Assembly: GCA_045105615.1 (NCBI GenBank)
Contig: JBGCDS010000029.1
Coordinates: forward strand, 1 to 26,156
Reading direction: 5' to 3'
From: UBA1858 sp045105615
GTDB taxonomy: Bacteria; Pseudomonadota; Gammaproteobacteria; UBA4575
Length of the DNA: 26,156 nt
The first letter of the stretch is position 1, and every line of letters begins with the position of its first letter. Shown here one piece after another: positions 8,552 through 16,791 of the stretch. The notes under the pieces were generated by a model. It ran no database searches, was not told the origin of the DNA, and worked only from the letters and a program-made list of their open reading frames with translations. A program made the translations under genes and the position numbers.

Positions 8552-9703
8552 ATGTCTTTAATATTACATTCTTTTGACGTCACTGATCGCGCGTCAATTA
8601 AAAAATTTATTATGGTGCCCTGGGATATTTATGCTGATGACCCTTGTTGGGTGCCGCCATTAATTAAAGAACGCTTAGATTTGCTTTCACCTAGGCATCC
8701 TTATTTTGAACATGCGCAAGCGCGATTCTGGATAGCCTATCGAGATAACAAAGCAGTAGGGCGAATCAGTGCTCAAGTGGATCAGCTAAAACCTATCAGT
8801 GAGTCTGAGTCAGTCGGCTATTTTGGTATGTTTGAATGTGTTGATGATGTTGAGATAGCAGAAGAGTTGTTTGCTCATGCCGAGCAATGGATTTCATCCC
8901 ATCAATGCGCATTGATTCGAGGGCCTTTTAGCCTGTCCATTAATCAAGAAAGTGGTTTGTTAATCAAAGGGTTTGATGTGCCTCCGTACATAATGATGGG
9001 GCATGCTAAACGTTATTATCAAAATCTTTTCGAGCGTAGTCATTATCGAAAAGCAAAAGACCTTTTTGCTTGGTTGAATAAATGTGATTTTGACAACCCA
9101 CCTACGATGCAACGTATTCTCAAGCGTTATGAAAATAGAATTGTATTGAGAGATATCGACAAAAATAATATCCAAGCAGATATGAAAATCATGTTAGATA
9201 TTTTTAATGATTCATGGGCAAATAATTGGGGGTTTATTCCTTTTACAGAAAATGAATTTATGCATCTAGGTAAAGAAATGCTACAGCTTATTTCTCCTAA
9301 TCATTTCAAAATTGCTGAGTTTGAAGGTAAGCCGGCTGGCATGGTGGTGGGGTTGCCTAATTTCAATGAGATTATTAAAGACTTAAATGGCAGATTATTG
9401 CCAACAGGTATCTTTAAGTTTTTGTGGCGCATGAAATTTTCGCCTCCAGCTTCAGGGCGTGGTGCTTTATTAGGAATTAAGCAAGAATACCAAAATCATA
9501 TGAAAGGATCAGCGTTGGCACTAACCTTGATTGGTAAATTCAAACAGTTTGCAATAGAGGTTGGTTTTCAGCAGCACGAATTATCTTGGGTGTTAGAAGA
9601 CAATGAGCGGTTGAATAAAATTCTTGAGGGCTTGGGCGCGACTCAATACAAAACTTACCGCGTGTTTGAGAAAAGATTATTACCTCAGGTGAAGCAGGCG
9701 TAA
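8552..9703 (+). CDS. Bacterial ceramide synthase-like GNAT N-acyltransferase
   Basis: This 383-residue protein resembles the bCerS family, first shown in Caulobacter to N-acylate the sphingoid base and unrelated to eukaryotic ceramide synthases. The N-terminal signature PWDIYADDPCWVPPLIKER (23-41) and HPYFEHAQARFWIAYRD followed by AVGRISA are characteristic of this acyltransferase group. A long central part follows (IRGPFSLSINQESGLLIKGF, YIMMGHAKRYY), then a second GNAT-like half with IAEFEGKPAGMVVGLPN and the C-terminal SWVLEDNERLNKILEGLGA. It follows the hydroxylase gene, and its TAA overlaps the ATG of the next gene by one base, implying translational coupling. The family assignment is by remembered signature; context with Spt, ACP, ligase and SDR strengthens it. 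In Caulobacter acylation precedes reduction, so the product may be 3-oxo-ceramide. Confidence 0.8.
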   Translation: MSLILHSFDVTDRASIKKFIMVPWDIYADDPCWVPPLIKERLDLLSPRHPYFEHAQARFWIAYRDNKAVGRISAQVDQLKPISESESVGYFGMFECVDDVEIAEELFAHAEQWISSHQCALIRGPFSLSINQESGLLIKGFDVPPYIMMGHAKRYYQNLFERSHYRKAKDLFAWLNKCDFDNPPTMQRILKRYENRIVLRDIDKNNIQADMKIMLDIFNDSWANNWGFIPFTENEFMHLGKEMLQLISPNHFKIAEFEGKPAGMVVGLPNFNEIIKDLNGRLLPTGIFKFLWRMKFSPPASGRGALLGIKQEYQNHMKGSALALTLIGKFKQFAIEVGFQQHELSWVLEDNERLNKILEGLGATQYKTYRVFEKRLLPQVKQA

Positions 9704-10479
9704 TGGCGACATGGAATGCTGTTGTATTAGCTGGTGATCGTGGGCTGACTGATCCGGTAGCTAATGCCGCCAATGTCTACGGCAAAGCAGCGGCTAAGTT
9801 ACAAAATATAATGCTGGTAGAGCGTGTGGTCACCGCGTTAAATCAATCTGATAGCATTAATAAAATATATGCAGTGGGTCCAAGTCAACAATGTTTAAGT
9901 GAGCACCTAGAGATAAGTGTCCTATTAGATAAACATGATGTAGAAATAATAGATCCAGCTAAAGGGCCTAGTGCAAGTGCAATGCGCGGAGTGTTGGCAA
10001 GTGCGAGTTACCCAACGCTTTTAGTGACATGTGATTTACCTCTGCTTAATTCATCAATAATTGATGCCTATTGCCAGAAAGTAATCAATGTTGATGCCGA
10101 TTTTGTTGTTGGTGCAATTGATTATAGATTGATAGGTGGAGCAATATCAGCGCTTAAAAAAACCAAGTATAAATTCAATGGCCAAGCAGTGTGTTTTGCG
10201 AATCTATTTGCGGTGCTAAATCCTCAGGGCGTTAAAGCTATTGAGTATTGGCAACAGGTTGAAGAGAGCCGGAAGAGACCCATCGAACTTATTAGAAAAA
10301 TAGATTGGTTGAGTATCTTGAGCTACAAATTCGGTCGATTAAGTCTATCGCAGGCAGCGAATAAGTTGTCGCATAAAGTAGGGGCAAAGCTTGTGATTGA
10401 AAATTTCTCAATGCCAGAGTTGGCTATCGATGTTGATTCTGCACATGACTATGAAGTGCTATCGCGCTATTTAAAATAA
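9703..10479 (+). CDS. MobA-like nucleotidyltransferase
   Basis: A 258-residue protein with the fold signature of MobA-like NTP transferases: AVVLAGDRG at residues 6-14 replaces the usual LAGGxSxRM loop, a candidate lysine follows in YGKAAAKL, KGPSASAMRGV (88-98) is the nucleobase-contact region, and VTCDLPLL (108-115) carries the metal-binding Asp111. A second Asp is in AIDVDSAHDYE near the C terminus. It overlaps the ceramide-synthase-like stop codon by one base (TAATG), so it belongs to that operon. It probably activates a phosphorylated head-group precursor with CTP or another NTP, but the altered loop leaves real doubt about catalysis and substrate. MobA (molybdenum cofactor) function is unlikely given the context. 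Confidence 0.72.
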   Translation: MATWNAVVLAGDRGLTDPVANAANVYGKAAAKLQNIMLVERVVTALNQSDSINKIYAVGPSQQCLSEHLEISVLLDKHDVEIIDPAKGPSASAMRGVLASASYPTLLVTCDLPLLNSSIIDAYCQKVINVDADFVVGAIDYRLIGGAISALKKTKYKFNGQAVCFANLFAVLNPQGVKAIEYWQQVEESRKRPIELIRKIDWLSILSYKFGRLSLSQAANKLSHKVGAKLVIENFSMPELAIDVDSAHDYEVLSRYLK

Positions 10480-10494
10480 TTTTTTTTGCTGTTT

Positions 10495-11217
10495 TTATGA
10501 CCACTTCTCAGCAAGTTGCTGGGCTCTTTCAAGATCTTGAATGAAATCAACTTCCGTCCATTCGAGGCCGTGAATAGAACATGTTCCGACATGACCCTGT
10601 GAGGCAAGTTGGTCAATAATAGATAAATACCATTTATTTAGCGACTCAGGCGAATACATTAATCCTTCAATCGTATTTTTGAATAATTTAGCTCCTTCGG
10701 GGTTAAAGTGCATAGCGCCAATAGACTCACCGTTTACATCGGGCATGGCCAGTTTTTTGCCAACAGAGAGAAGGCGAGATCCTTCGGTAATGACTTTCAT
10801 GTCGTCATCGTCATAACTTTGTTTCTCGTCAGTGGCTAAAGTGATGGGAAATTCGTTAGCTTTTAATAATTTAGAAATTACTTCTGATTCGAATAAAGTG
10901 TCACCATTGAGGATCATGAAATCATCTTTGAAGTGATCACGTGCCATCCAACAGCTGGCCAGATTGTCAGCAATTTCATAAAATGGATTGTAAACAAAAC
11001 TTACTTTGTCACCGTATCTCTTGCGAAGAATGGACTCAATACGTTGCGCTGCATAGCCAACCACTGCCACTATTTGTTCGACACCAACTTCATGTAGTGC
11101 ATCGATCTGCCATTCAATAAAATGTTTATTGTTAAGTGATAATAAACATTTAGGAGATGATTCCGTATAGGGTAGTAAACGGCGTCCTTGACCAGCGCAT
11201 AATATAATAGCTTTCAT
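10495..11217 (-). CDS. LicC/CpgD-like cytidylyltransferase
   Basis: A 240-residue NTP transferase of the LicC / inositol-phosphate cytidylyltransferase type. The nucleotide loop ILCAGQGRRLLPYT (5-18) is intact with Lys23 downstream, YNPFYEIADNLASCWMARD (76-94) is a block typical of this subfamily, NGDTLF (104-109) gives metal ligand Asp106, YDDDDMKV lies at 135-142, and EWTEVDFIQDLERA (219-232) supplies the second metal-binding Asp. It is encoded alone on the minus strand, convergent with the MobA-like gene and divergent from lptF. In Caulobacter the nucleotidyltransferase CpgD of the sphingolipid locus makes CDP-glycerate for ceramide diphosphoglycerate. This gene is a reasonable counterpart by length, fold and context, but the alcohol phosphate it activates cannot be read from sequence. 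Confidence 0.75.
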   Translation of the reverse strand: MKAIILCAGQGRRLLPYTESSPKCLLSLNNKHFIEWQIDALHEVGVEQIVAVVGYAAQRIESILRKRYGDKVSFVYNPFYEIADNLASCWMARDHFKDDFMILNGDTLFESEVISKLLKANEFPITLATDEKQSYDDDDMKVITEGSRLLSVGKKLAMPDVNGESIGAMHFNPEGAKLFKNTIEGLMYSPESLNKWYLSIIDQLASQGHVGTCSIHGLEWTEVDFIQDLERAQQLAEKWS

Positions 11218-11347
11218 TGAATTCGATAAAAATACAGTTAGTGTTAGAGATCTAGATGTAACAAAATAAGCGCTAGACGAATCGAACGTAACTATACACT
11301 ATACGTCAATATAGAGTGACACCAATCTAATTACAGATTAAAGCAAT

Positions 11348-12391
11348 TTGATCATAGGCGCTTACATAACACGAGAAATACTTAGACCGTTCACATTAAT
11401 TTGTGCGGTTTTGCTTTTGTTGATGGTCAGTTATAGTGCTTTAGCATTATTGGCAGACGCAGCAAGCAATCTAATCCCTTCTAATCTGTTGATTGTATTA
11501 ATTGTGTCGAAATCGATTGCTGCCTTTGAATTATTTCTACCACTTGCGCTATATATTACTCTGTTGATGGGGCTAGGTAGGCTCTACTCCGAGCAGGAGA
11601 TTAGCGCTTTGCATGCATCTGGTATGAGTGTGTTTGGTTTAGTAAAAACTTTGATGCCGCTGATTGTTTCTATCGTTGTATTAACTGCAATTGTGTCAGT
11701 CTTTGTACGCCCATGGGCATACGAGCTGCGTTATAACGCTAAATATCAAGCTCAACAAACATATGATTTTGATCATCTGGAAGAGGGATACTTTTATGAA
11801 AATAAAGACTCTGGACAGGTTTATTTTGCAGCAAGCATAGATCAAGAAAATGATGTGAAGAATGATATTTTCGTTTATCAGCCTGAGGGGGGCTCAGTTC
11901 AGATTGTTTATGCTGATAGGGGTTATCATGAAGAGCGAGATAATTCTGCTGTTATGGTTTTTTTAGATGGTTCAGCCCATCGGTTACAGCCAAATAGTGC
12001 TGATACGTTAGTTAGCTTTAATCAATTCACTGTCTTGCCTAAAACAAAAGAACTAGCTCCTCAGTCTTTTAAAAGGAAAGCGGCATCAACTTATTATTTG
12101 GCAAGCTCGAATGATCGTAAAGAAGTGGCAGAATTCCAATGGCGAGTAACATCCGCGTTTAAAGCCTTTTTTCTAGCCATTATTGCAATTCTGTTAGCAA
12201 AAACATCCCCTAGGCAGGGACGTTACGGTAAATTAATTATAGGAATATTGTTTTTCTTTGTGGTGCATGCGGGAAGCTTAGTCATGAAAACATGGTTAGA
12301 GCAGGGCGCATTGAGTTCGATGCCAGGTATGTGGGGCATTGTCATTGGTTTAATTATGTTTACTGCTTTTTTAGGCAGGCGTTATTCTTGA
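11348..12391 (+). CDS. lptF: LptF-type permease (YjgP/YjgQ family)
   Basis: This 347-residue protein belongs to the LptF/LptG family, inner-membrane components that move LPS from the inner membrane into the periplasmic bridge with LptB2 and LptC. The layout is standard: about three N-terminal membrane segments (residues 14-34, 45-75, 98-118), a periplasmic beta-rich domain, and three C-terminal segments near 270-345. The start is TTG at 11348, since the N terminus IIGAYITREILRPF aligns with the normal LptF beginning; ribosome site is weak. It precedes lptG by 6 bases. The usual gammaproteobacterial neighbour pepA is absent and all surroundings are sphingolipid genes, so this may be a second, dedicated copy exporting an anionic sphingolipid rather than LPS; that is inference. 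Confidence 0.85.
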   Translation: MIIGAYITREILRPFTLICAVLLLLMVSYSALALLADAASNLIPSNLLIVLIVSKSIAAFELFLPLALYITLLMGLGRLYSEQEISALHASGMSVFGLVKTLMPLIVSIVVLTAIVSVFVRPWAYELRYNAKYQAQQTYDFDHLEEGYFYENKDSGQVYFAASIDQENDVKNDIFVYQPEGGSVQIVYADRGYHEERDNSAVMVFLDGSAHRLQPNSADTLVSFNQFTVLPKTKELAPQSFKRKAASTYYLASSNDRKEVAEFQWRVTSAFKAFFLAIIAILLAKTSPRQGRYGKLIIGILFFFVVHAGSLVMKTWLEQGALSSMPGMWGIVIGLIMFTAFLGRRYS

Positions 12392-12397
12392 GCTGAT

Positions 12398-13489
12398 ATG
12401 TTTATTTTGCAACGCTATATAGGGCTGAGTGTTATACGCGGATTTCTATTGCTGTCCTTGATTATGGTGTCGCTTTTTTCGATCATTCTATTGATTGATG
12501 AATTAGATCAAGTAGGGACGGGAAATTATAACTGGGTTATTGCTGTAAAGTATGTGCTATTGCATGCGCCTAAATTGTTGCTAGATTTTGCAGCATTTAT
12601 TAGCTTGGTGGGTTCTATTATAGCGTTAGGATCTTTGGCTGCGCATCAAGAACTGGTAGCACTTGAAACCATCGGAGTTTCACCCCGGGGTGTTACTAAT
12701 TCCGTATTGTTTGCGGCGTTAATCTTAATGGCTTTAGTCTTGATAAATGCTCAATTTGTTATTCCAGCAACATTGAAGCATGCCAATGTTGAGAAAACTT
12801 TAGCCGTAGAAGGTGCGGGTGATTTTGTTAGTGAAGCGGGTTATTGGGCGCAGAGTAATCATCGGTTTATTCATGTGAAAGAGGTGGAGAATGGACGTAT
12901 TCCTGCTGACGTAGAAATTTTCGAATTTAATCAGCGGCATGAACTGTTACGTTATCTGCATGCTGACCGAGTGGATCTGTCGGGAACTGATGAGACTGAG
13001 TGGTTGCTGCAAGGAGTACAAGTTAAGCAGTTAGTCGACGGGCGTTTGCAAGCGACTGATTTAGAGAATATGAAGTGGCAGTCCTTTTTGAGCGCAGCTC
13101 AACTGGGTATTATTGTCTCTAAACCCGAAGCGTTGTCCATGACAGATTTATACCAGTTTGTGCTGGGGTTAAAGCAGCGTGGAGAACAATCGTACCGTTA
13201 CGAATTACTGTTCTGGCAGAAAGTAATGATACCGATATCGGCGGCCATTATGATTTTTTTGGGTATGCCCTTTGTGTTTGGTTCGCAACGTACTGTTTCA
13301 ACAGGTAAGAGAATTACACTGGGTGTGTTAGCAGGGATTAGTTTTTACGTGGTATCACAGTTAATTACTCATATGGGTTCGTTGCAGCAATGGTCTCCGT
13401 TGTTAATCGCAACAGCACCTAGTGGGATTGTGCTATCAGTGTTGATATTTGTTAAAATGCGAGCGATTAGCAAGTCCTCGGCTGGTTAA
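12398..13489 (+). CDS. lptG: LptG-type permease (YjgP/YjgQ family)
   Basis: A 363-residue partner of the preceding LptF homologue. The N-terminal FILQRYIGLSVIRGFLLLS matches the start of LptG proteins. Hydrophobic segments occupy about 13-33, 60-75 and 98-118, followed by a periplasmic domain with AEGAGDF-like and YWAQSNHRFIHV stretches, and further segments near 275-295, 305-325 and 335-355. In the LPS system LptF and LptG form a heterodimer that receives energy from the LptB ATPase; no lptB, lptC or lptA is visible here. It starts 6 bases after lptF and its 3' end overlaps the convergent metallophosphoesterase gene by 23 bases. The substrate may be LPS or, given the locus, a phosphorylated ceramide. 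Confidence 0.85.
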   Translation: MFILQRYIGLSVIRGFLLLSLIMVSLFSIILLIDELDQVGTGNYNWVIAVKYVLLHAPKLLLDFAAFISLVGSIIALGSLAAHQELVALETIGVSPRGVTNSVLFAALILMALVLINAQFVIPATLKHANVEKTLAVEGAGDFVSEAGYWAQSNHRFIHVKEVENGRIPADVEIFEFNQRHELLRYLHADRVDLSGTDETEWLLQGVQVKQLVDGRLQATDLENMKWQSFLSAAQLGIIVSKPEALSMTDLYQFVLGLKQRGEQSYRYELLFWQKVMIPISAAIMIFLGMPFVFGSQRTVSTGKRITLGVLAGISFYVVSQLITHMGSLQQWSPLLIATAPSGIVLSVLIFVKMRAISKSSAG

Positions 13490-14447
13490 ATTCATGTTGT
13501 GTCGTGGCAATGAATTTTTTCAAGTTCTTGTCGAATGTATAACTCTGTTTCTTGATGCTCCACTGCTGGGCAATCTTACTAATATCGAATAATAAGAATT
13601 CGGCTATGTAATTATTTTTGTGATTAATGCTAGAAGTGGACGACATGCCAATAATGGGAATTTCATTGTTATCAGCAGTATCAATTGAGTCGTAACAACT
13701 ATTATGCCCATGGCCGTGCAGCACTAGCTCAACAGGGTGTTGTGTAAGTAAGTCAGTTAATCTATCTCGATTGAGTAAACATTTGCGTGTTGGTGTATGC
13801 TTGAGGGTTAAAGGATGGTGAACTAATAATACTTTGCAGTAACTGTCTAAAGCTTTACTGCTTAATAACTTTTGTAAGCGATTAAGCTGTTGTTCGTCTA
13901 CTCTTCCTGTTGCGCGAAACCATGGCGCATCGAATGCGCTGGATAGACCTATAAAAGCTACCTGCTTACGAATGCGTACGGTTGGGTAGAGTTGGTTTAA
14001 CTGAGTTAATGCTTGATTGGAAGAGTCATTTTTTTTCTGATTGTCGCCTAATATGTAGTCTTCCCATAGAGCAAAACTGCGATCCCACTGTTCGTTAACA
14101 TATAAGTCATGATTGCCTGGAATCAGTGTGATGTCGTCTGCACTTGCGATGCTTTTTAACCACTGACTGACCTGTTCGAATTCATGTTTTAAACCGATAT
14201 GGGTTAAATCGCCAGTGATTGCGTAATGATCAACATTGAGCTGGCGAATTTCTTCAATTGCTAGATCTAATATCCAACGTTGATGCGTGTGACGTCGTTT
14301 GCGTAACCATGATAAATAGCCAAGGATACGTTTATTCAGTAACTGAATAGGATTGGGTGCTTGAATATAGGATAGGTGCAAGTCAGAAAGTTGCACAAAT
14401 CGGTAAGACTCATTAGCATGCCTGCCAGTTTCACTGCTTTCGTTCAT
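13467..14447 (-). CDS. Calcineurin-like metallophosphoesterase
   Basis: A 326-residue soluble protein with all five motifs of the calcineurin-type metallophosphoesterase fold in order: SDLHLS (21-26), ITGDLTH (77-83), IPGNHDLY (109-116), LLVHHPLTLKH in the middle of the C-terminal half, and LVLHGHGHN. The metal ligands Asp, His, Asn and Glu/Asp all appear present, so it should be an active phosphodiesterase or phosphatase with a dinuclear metal site. No signal peptide is visible, suggesting a cytoplasmic location. It is divergent from the CDP-alcohol phosphotransferase and convergent with lptG. In this setting it could remove a phosphate from a head-group intermediate, as PGP phosphatase does for phosphatidylglycerol, but similar enzymes also cleave cAMP or UDP-lipids, and no specificity motif was recognised. 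Confidence 0.85.
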   Translation of the reverse strand: MNESSETGRHANESYRFVQLSDLHLSYIQAPNPIQLLNKRILGYLSWLRKRRHTHQRWILDLAIEEIRQLNVDHYAITGDLTHIGLKHEFEQVSQWLKSIASADDITLIPGNHDLYVNEQWDRSFALWEDYILGDNQKKNDSSNQALTQLNQLYPTVRIRKQVAFIGLSSAFDAPWFRATGRVDEQQLNRLQKLLSSKALDSYCKVLLVHHPLTLKHTPTRKCLLNRDRLTDLLTQHPVELVLHGHGHNSCYDSIDTADNNEIPIIGMSSTSSINHKNNYIAEFLLFDISKIAQQWSIKKQSYTFDKNLKKFIATTQHEFNQPRTC

Positions 14448-14562
14448 TAACTTTAATACGCTAGTTATTGTTTTGGATTATTTGAAATGATTAGGACATT
14501 GTTTTAAACAGTCGAAAGCATGAGTGGGTATTAATTTAAATGTTTTAGCATTATATACAATT

Positions 14563-15798
14563 ATGGTTTACCACATTATAAATACATGCGATGTTGCCTT
14601 GTGGGGAGTTCCTCAAGTTGAACGTATTCGTAAGGTATTGTCTAAAGCAGGTGATTTCAATGAAATTACTGACCTCACGCAACTATCAGTCGGACAAAAT
14701 ATCCTTTTCTTACGTGCAGACTACTTATATGAGCCAAATGTAATTCAAAAGCTAATTGCTGAGTCTGAGGCTATTTTGCTTTCATCTTGCGATAATAAAT
14801 CTCCGTCTGCTGTTTGGTGTGATAGCGCGAGGGCTTCACAGGCAATCAAACTGATTAGTGGTGAGCAGTCTGAGTCTTGCTTAACTGCGCTAACTGTTTA
14901 TACACCGCAACAACTTACTGGTGGTTACGATCCGCGATTGCGCAAATATGATTTAGCCCATGTAGTGCAGATCAATAATAATGACAAAACAGTCATCGAA
15001 AACTATTTATATGATAAATCTTACAAGGGTATCACTGACTTAGTTACTAAATGGTGGTGGCCTTTACCTGCACGAGCTGTCGTTCGTAGCTGTGCTGCAA
15101 CTAAGATCACCCCTAATATGGTCACTGGTTTTGGTTGGTTACTGACAATATTTAGTGGTTTTGCATTTTATTATGGTGAATTAATGTTGGGTTTATGTGC
15201 GGCCTGGCTGATGACATTTTTGGATACAGTGGACGGCAAGCTGGCACGGGTGACGCTTCAGTCGAGTAAAGTTGGTCATGCGATGGATCATGGGCTAGAT
15301 ATTATTCATCCGCCTATTTGGTATGGGTGCTGGGCAATGGGGCTTGGTTTGGGCCAGGTTACTTTTAGTGGTGTTACTCTGCCGATGATGGATTGGATAT
15401 GGGTAATGTTGGCTGCGTATATCGGAGGTAGAATTTTTGAAGGACTGTTTCAGTTGCTTTTCAATGACATTAGTATTTTTTGCTGGAAACCGATTGATTC
15501 ATTTCATCGTTTGATTACTGCACGTAGGAATCCCTGCATTATCATGTTGAGCATCTCGGTCATGGTCTCTGATCCTGAATTAGGTTTTATGTGGGTGGTG
15601 TCATGGTCGGTAATATCAACTTTATTACTTGCTAGCCGTTTTCTCTTGGCTTGCATTATCAGAATGGCTAATGGTCCTTTAGAGTCTTGGGTAGAAAATA
15701 TCAATCCAGATCAAGTTAACCCTTCATTAGCAGTGAAATTATTTACTGGCTATCCTGCACAAAAAACCATAGCACCTCTATTGCGGTCCGCTAAGTAG
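14563..15798 (+). CDS. CDP-alcohol phosphotransferase with vestigial nucleotidyltransferase-like N-domain
   Basis: This protein has two parts. Residues 1 to about 150 (ATG at 14563) resemble a nucleotidyltransferase fold: LWGVPQVERIRKVLSKAG followed by ILFLRADYLYEPNVI; but the glycine-rich NTP loop is not recognisable, so this half looks non-catalytic. From about 165 on it is a CDP-alcohol phosphatidyltransferase with the full signature D-x2-DG-x2-AR-x8-G-x3-D-x3-D, seen as DTVDGKLARV...GHAMDHGLD, and several membrane helices. Such enzymes join a CDP-activated alcohol or lipid to a second alcohol. A GTG at 14524 would add 13 residues; neither start has a clear ribosome site. It lies 6 bases before the lipid kinase gene and heads a three-gene operon. 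The domain order recalls bifunctional inositol-phosphate cytidylyltransferase / DIPP synthases. Confidence 0.85.
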   Translation: MVYHIINTCDVALWGVPQVERIRKVLSKAGDFNEITDLTQLSVGQNILFLRADYLYEPNVIQKLIAESEAILLSSCDNKSPSAVWCDSARASQAIKLISGEQSESCLTALTVYTPQQLTGGYDPRLRKYDLAHVVQINNNDKTVIENYLYDKSYKGITDLVTKWWWPLPARAVVRSCAATKITPNMVTGFGWLLTIFSGFAFYYGELMLGLCAAWLMTFLDTVDGKLARVTLQSSKVGHAMDHGLDIIHPPIWYGCWAMGLGLGQVTFSGVTLPMMDWIWVMLAAYIGGRIFEGLFQLLFNDISIFCWKPIDSFHRLITARRNPCIIMLSISVMVSDPELGFMWVVSWSVISTLLLASRFLLACIIRMANGPLESWVENINPDQVNPSLAVKLFTGYPAQKTIAPLLRSAK

Positions 15799-15804
15799 TA
15801 CACG

Positions 15805-16791
15805 ATGCAGGCTAAGGATAAAGAATTGGCCGATATTGTTGCGATTAGTAATCCGCGTAGTGGTAAAAACAAGCGCGGGGGATTTGAAGTGTTTAAGAAA
15901 ACGCTGAAGCGTTACCCTTCGATTAAGCATGTTGTAACTAACCATGAAAATAAGTTATTGGATACGTTGGAGCTATGTAAGCAGCAACGTACTAAAATAT
16001 TAATAATCAATGGCGGAGATGGCACGTTATTACAGGTGCTCACCTATCTAAAGAAGCAATCTAATCAAAACTATATGCCGAGTTTAGTCTTGTTGCGTGC
16101 CGGCACTACGAGCATGGCGTTTGGTGATGTGGGGTGTAAAGGTCGGTTGAATAAAGTGTTAAAAAAAGTCATAGGTTATTCACAAGGCAATACAGCTTCT
16201 CTAAAAGCGGCTCTGACGCCAGTACTAAAAATGACATTACCTGAGAAAAATATTACGGTATGTGGAATGTTTTTTGGTGCAGGTGCTATATATAACGGCA
16301 TACTCTATTGCAGGCAAAAAATACATACCAAAGGTGTACGTGGGGAACTTGGTCCGTCAATGGCGATGATTCGTTATCTCTTTGATTGGCTGACTAGTAA
16401 CAAGATGACTACATCAACGCGAGCTAGTATTGATATTGATCAGGCACCAACTTTAACAGGTGAATTTGCTATTATTACGGCTACTACATTAAATCGTTTA
16501 TTGATGGGAGTGTACCCTTTTTGGGGGCGAGGAAGATCTAGTGAGAACATTTCTTTAACCTTGATCAAGAAGAATGCGCCTAAGGCGGCTAGAGCATTTA
16601 TGAAAATATTGCGAGGTAAAGACCCGTTGGTAGAGGATAATACGGACTATTATCGTAGTGTTTGCCCAGTTAGCACGACCTTTGTTATCGATGATGGATT
16701 TACGTTAGATGGTGAATTATTTGGTGAGCCAGGGGTGTCTACAAAAGTAGAATTGCAGTCTGCAGGTAATGTTACGTTTTTAACTACATGA
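15805..16791 (+). CDS. LCB5/diacylglycerol kinase-type lipid kinase, ceramide kinase candidate
   Basis: A 328-residue member of the diacylglycerol/sphingosine kinase family. NPRSGKNKRGG (16-26) is the N-terminal phosphate-binding element and INGGDGTLLQVL (68-79) contains the catalytic GGDGT signature that binds ATP and metal. The C-terminal beta-rich half ends with a VIDDGFTLDGELFGEPG-like element carrying the DGE motif typical of the family. It starts 6 bases after the CDP-alcohol transferase and its stop overlaps the ATG of the Tam41-like gene (ATGA), so all three are translationally linked. In Caulobacter the kinase CpgB of this family makes ceramide 1-phosphate; with Spt and ceramide synthase genes in this locus the same substrate is likely, although diacylglycerol, undecaprenol and sphingoid bases remain possible. 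Confidence 0.84.
   Translation: MQAKDKELADIVAISNPRSGKNKRGGFEVFKKTLKRYPSIKHVVTNHENKLLDTLELCKQQRTKILIINGGDGTLLQVLTYLKKQSNQNYMPSLVLLRAGTTSMAFGDVGCKGRLNKVLKKVIGYSQGNTASLKAALTPVLKMTLPEKNITVCGMFFGAGAIYNGILYCRQKIHTKGVRGELGPSMAMIRYLFDWLTSNKMTTSTRASIDIDQAPTLTGEFAIITATTLNRLLMGVYPFWGRGRSSENISLTLIKKNAPKAARAFMKILRGKDPLVEDNTDYYRSVCPVSTTFVIDDGFTLDGELFGEPGVSTKVELQSAGNVTFLTT

Noticed and set aside
10495..11217. LicC-like gene considered as the missing CMP-sialic acid synthetase (NeuA)
   Set aside because: Its N-terminal GQGRRLLPYT loop and NLASCW block fit LicC/inositol-phosphate/CpgD-type enzymes, not the NeuA pattern, and it is in a separate transcription unit.
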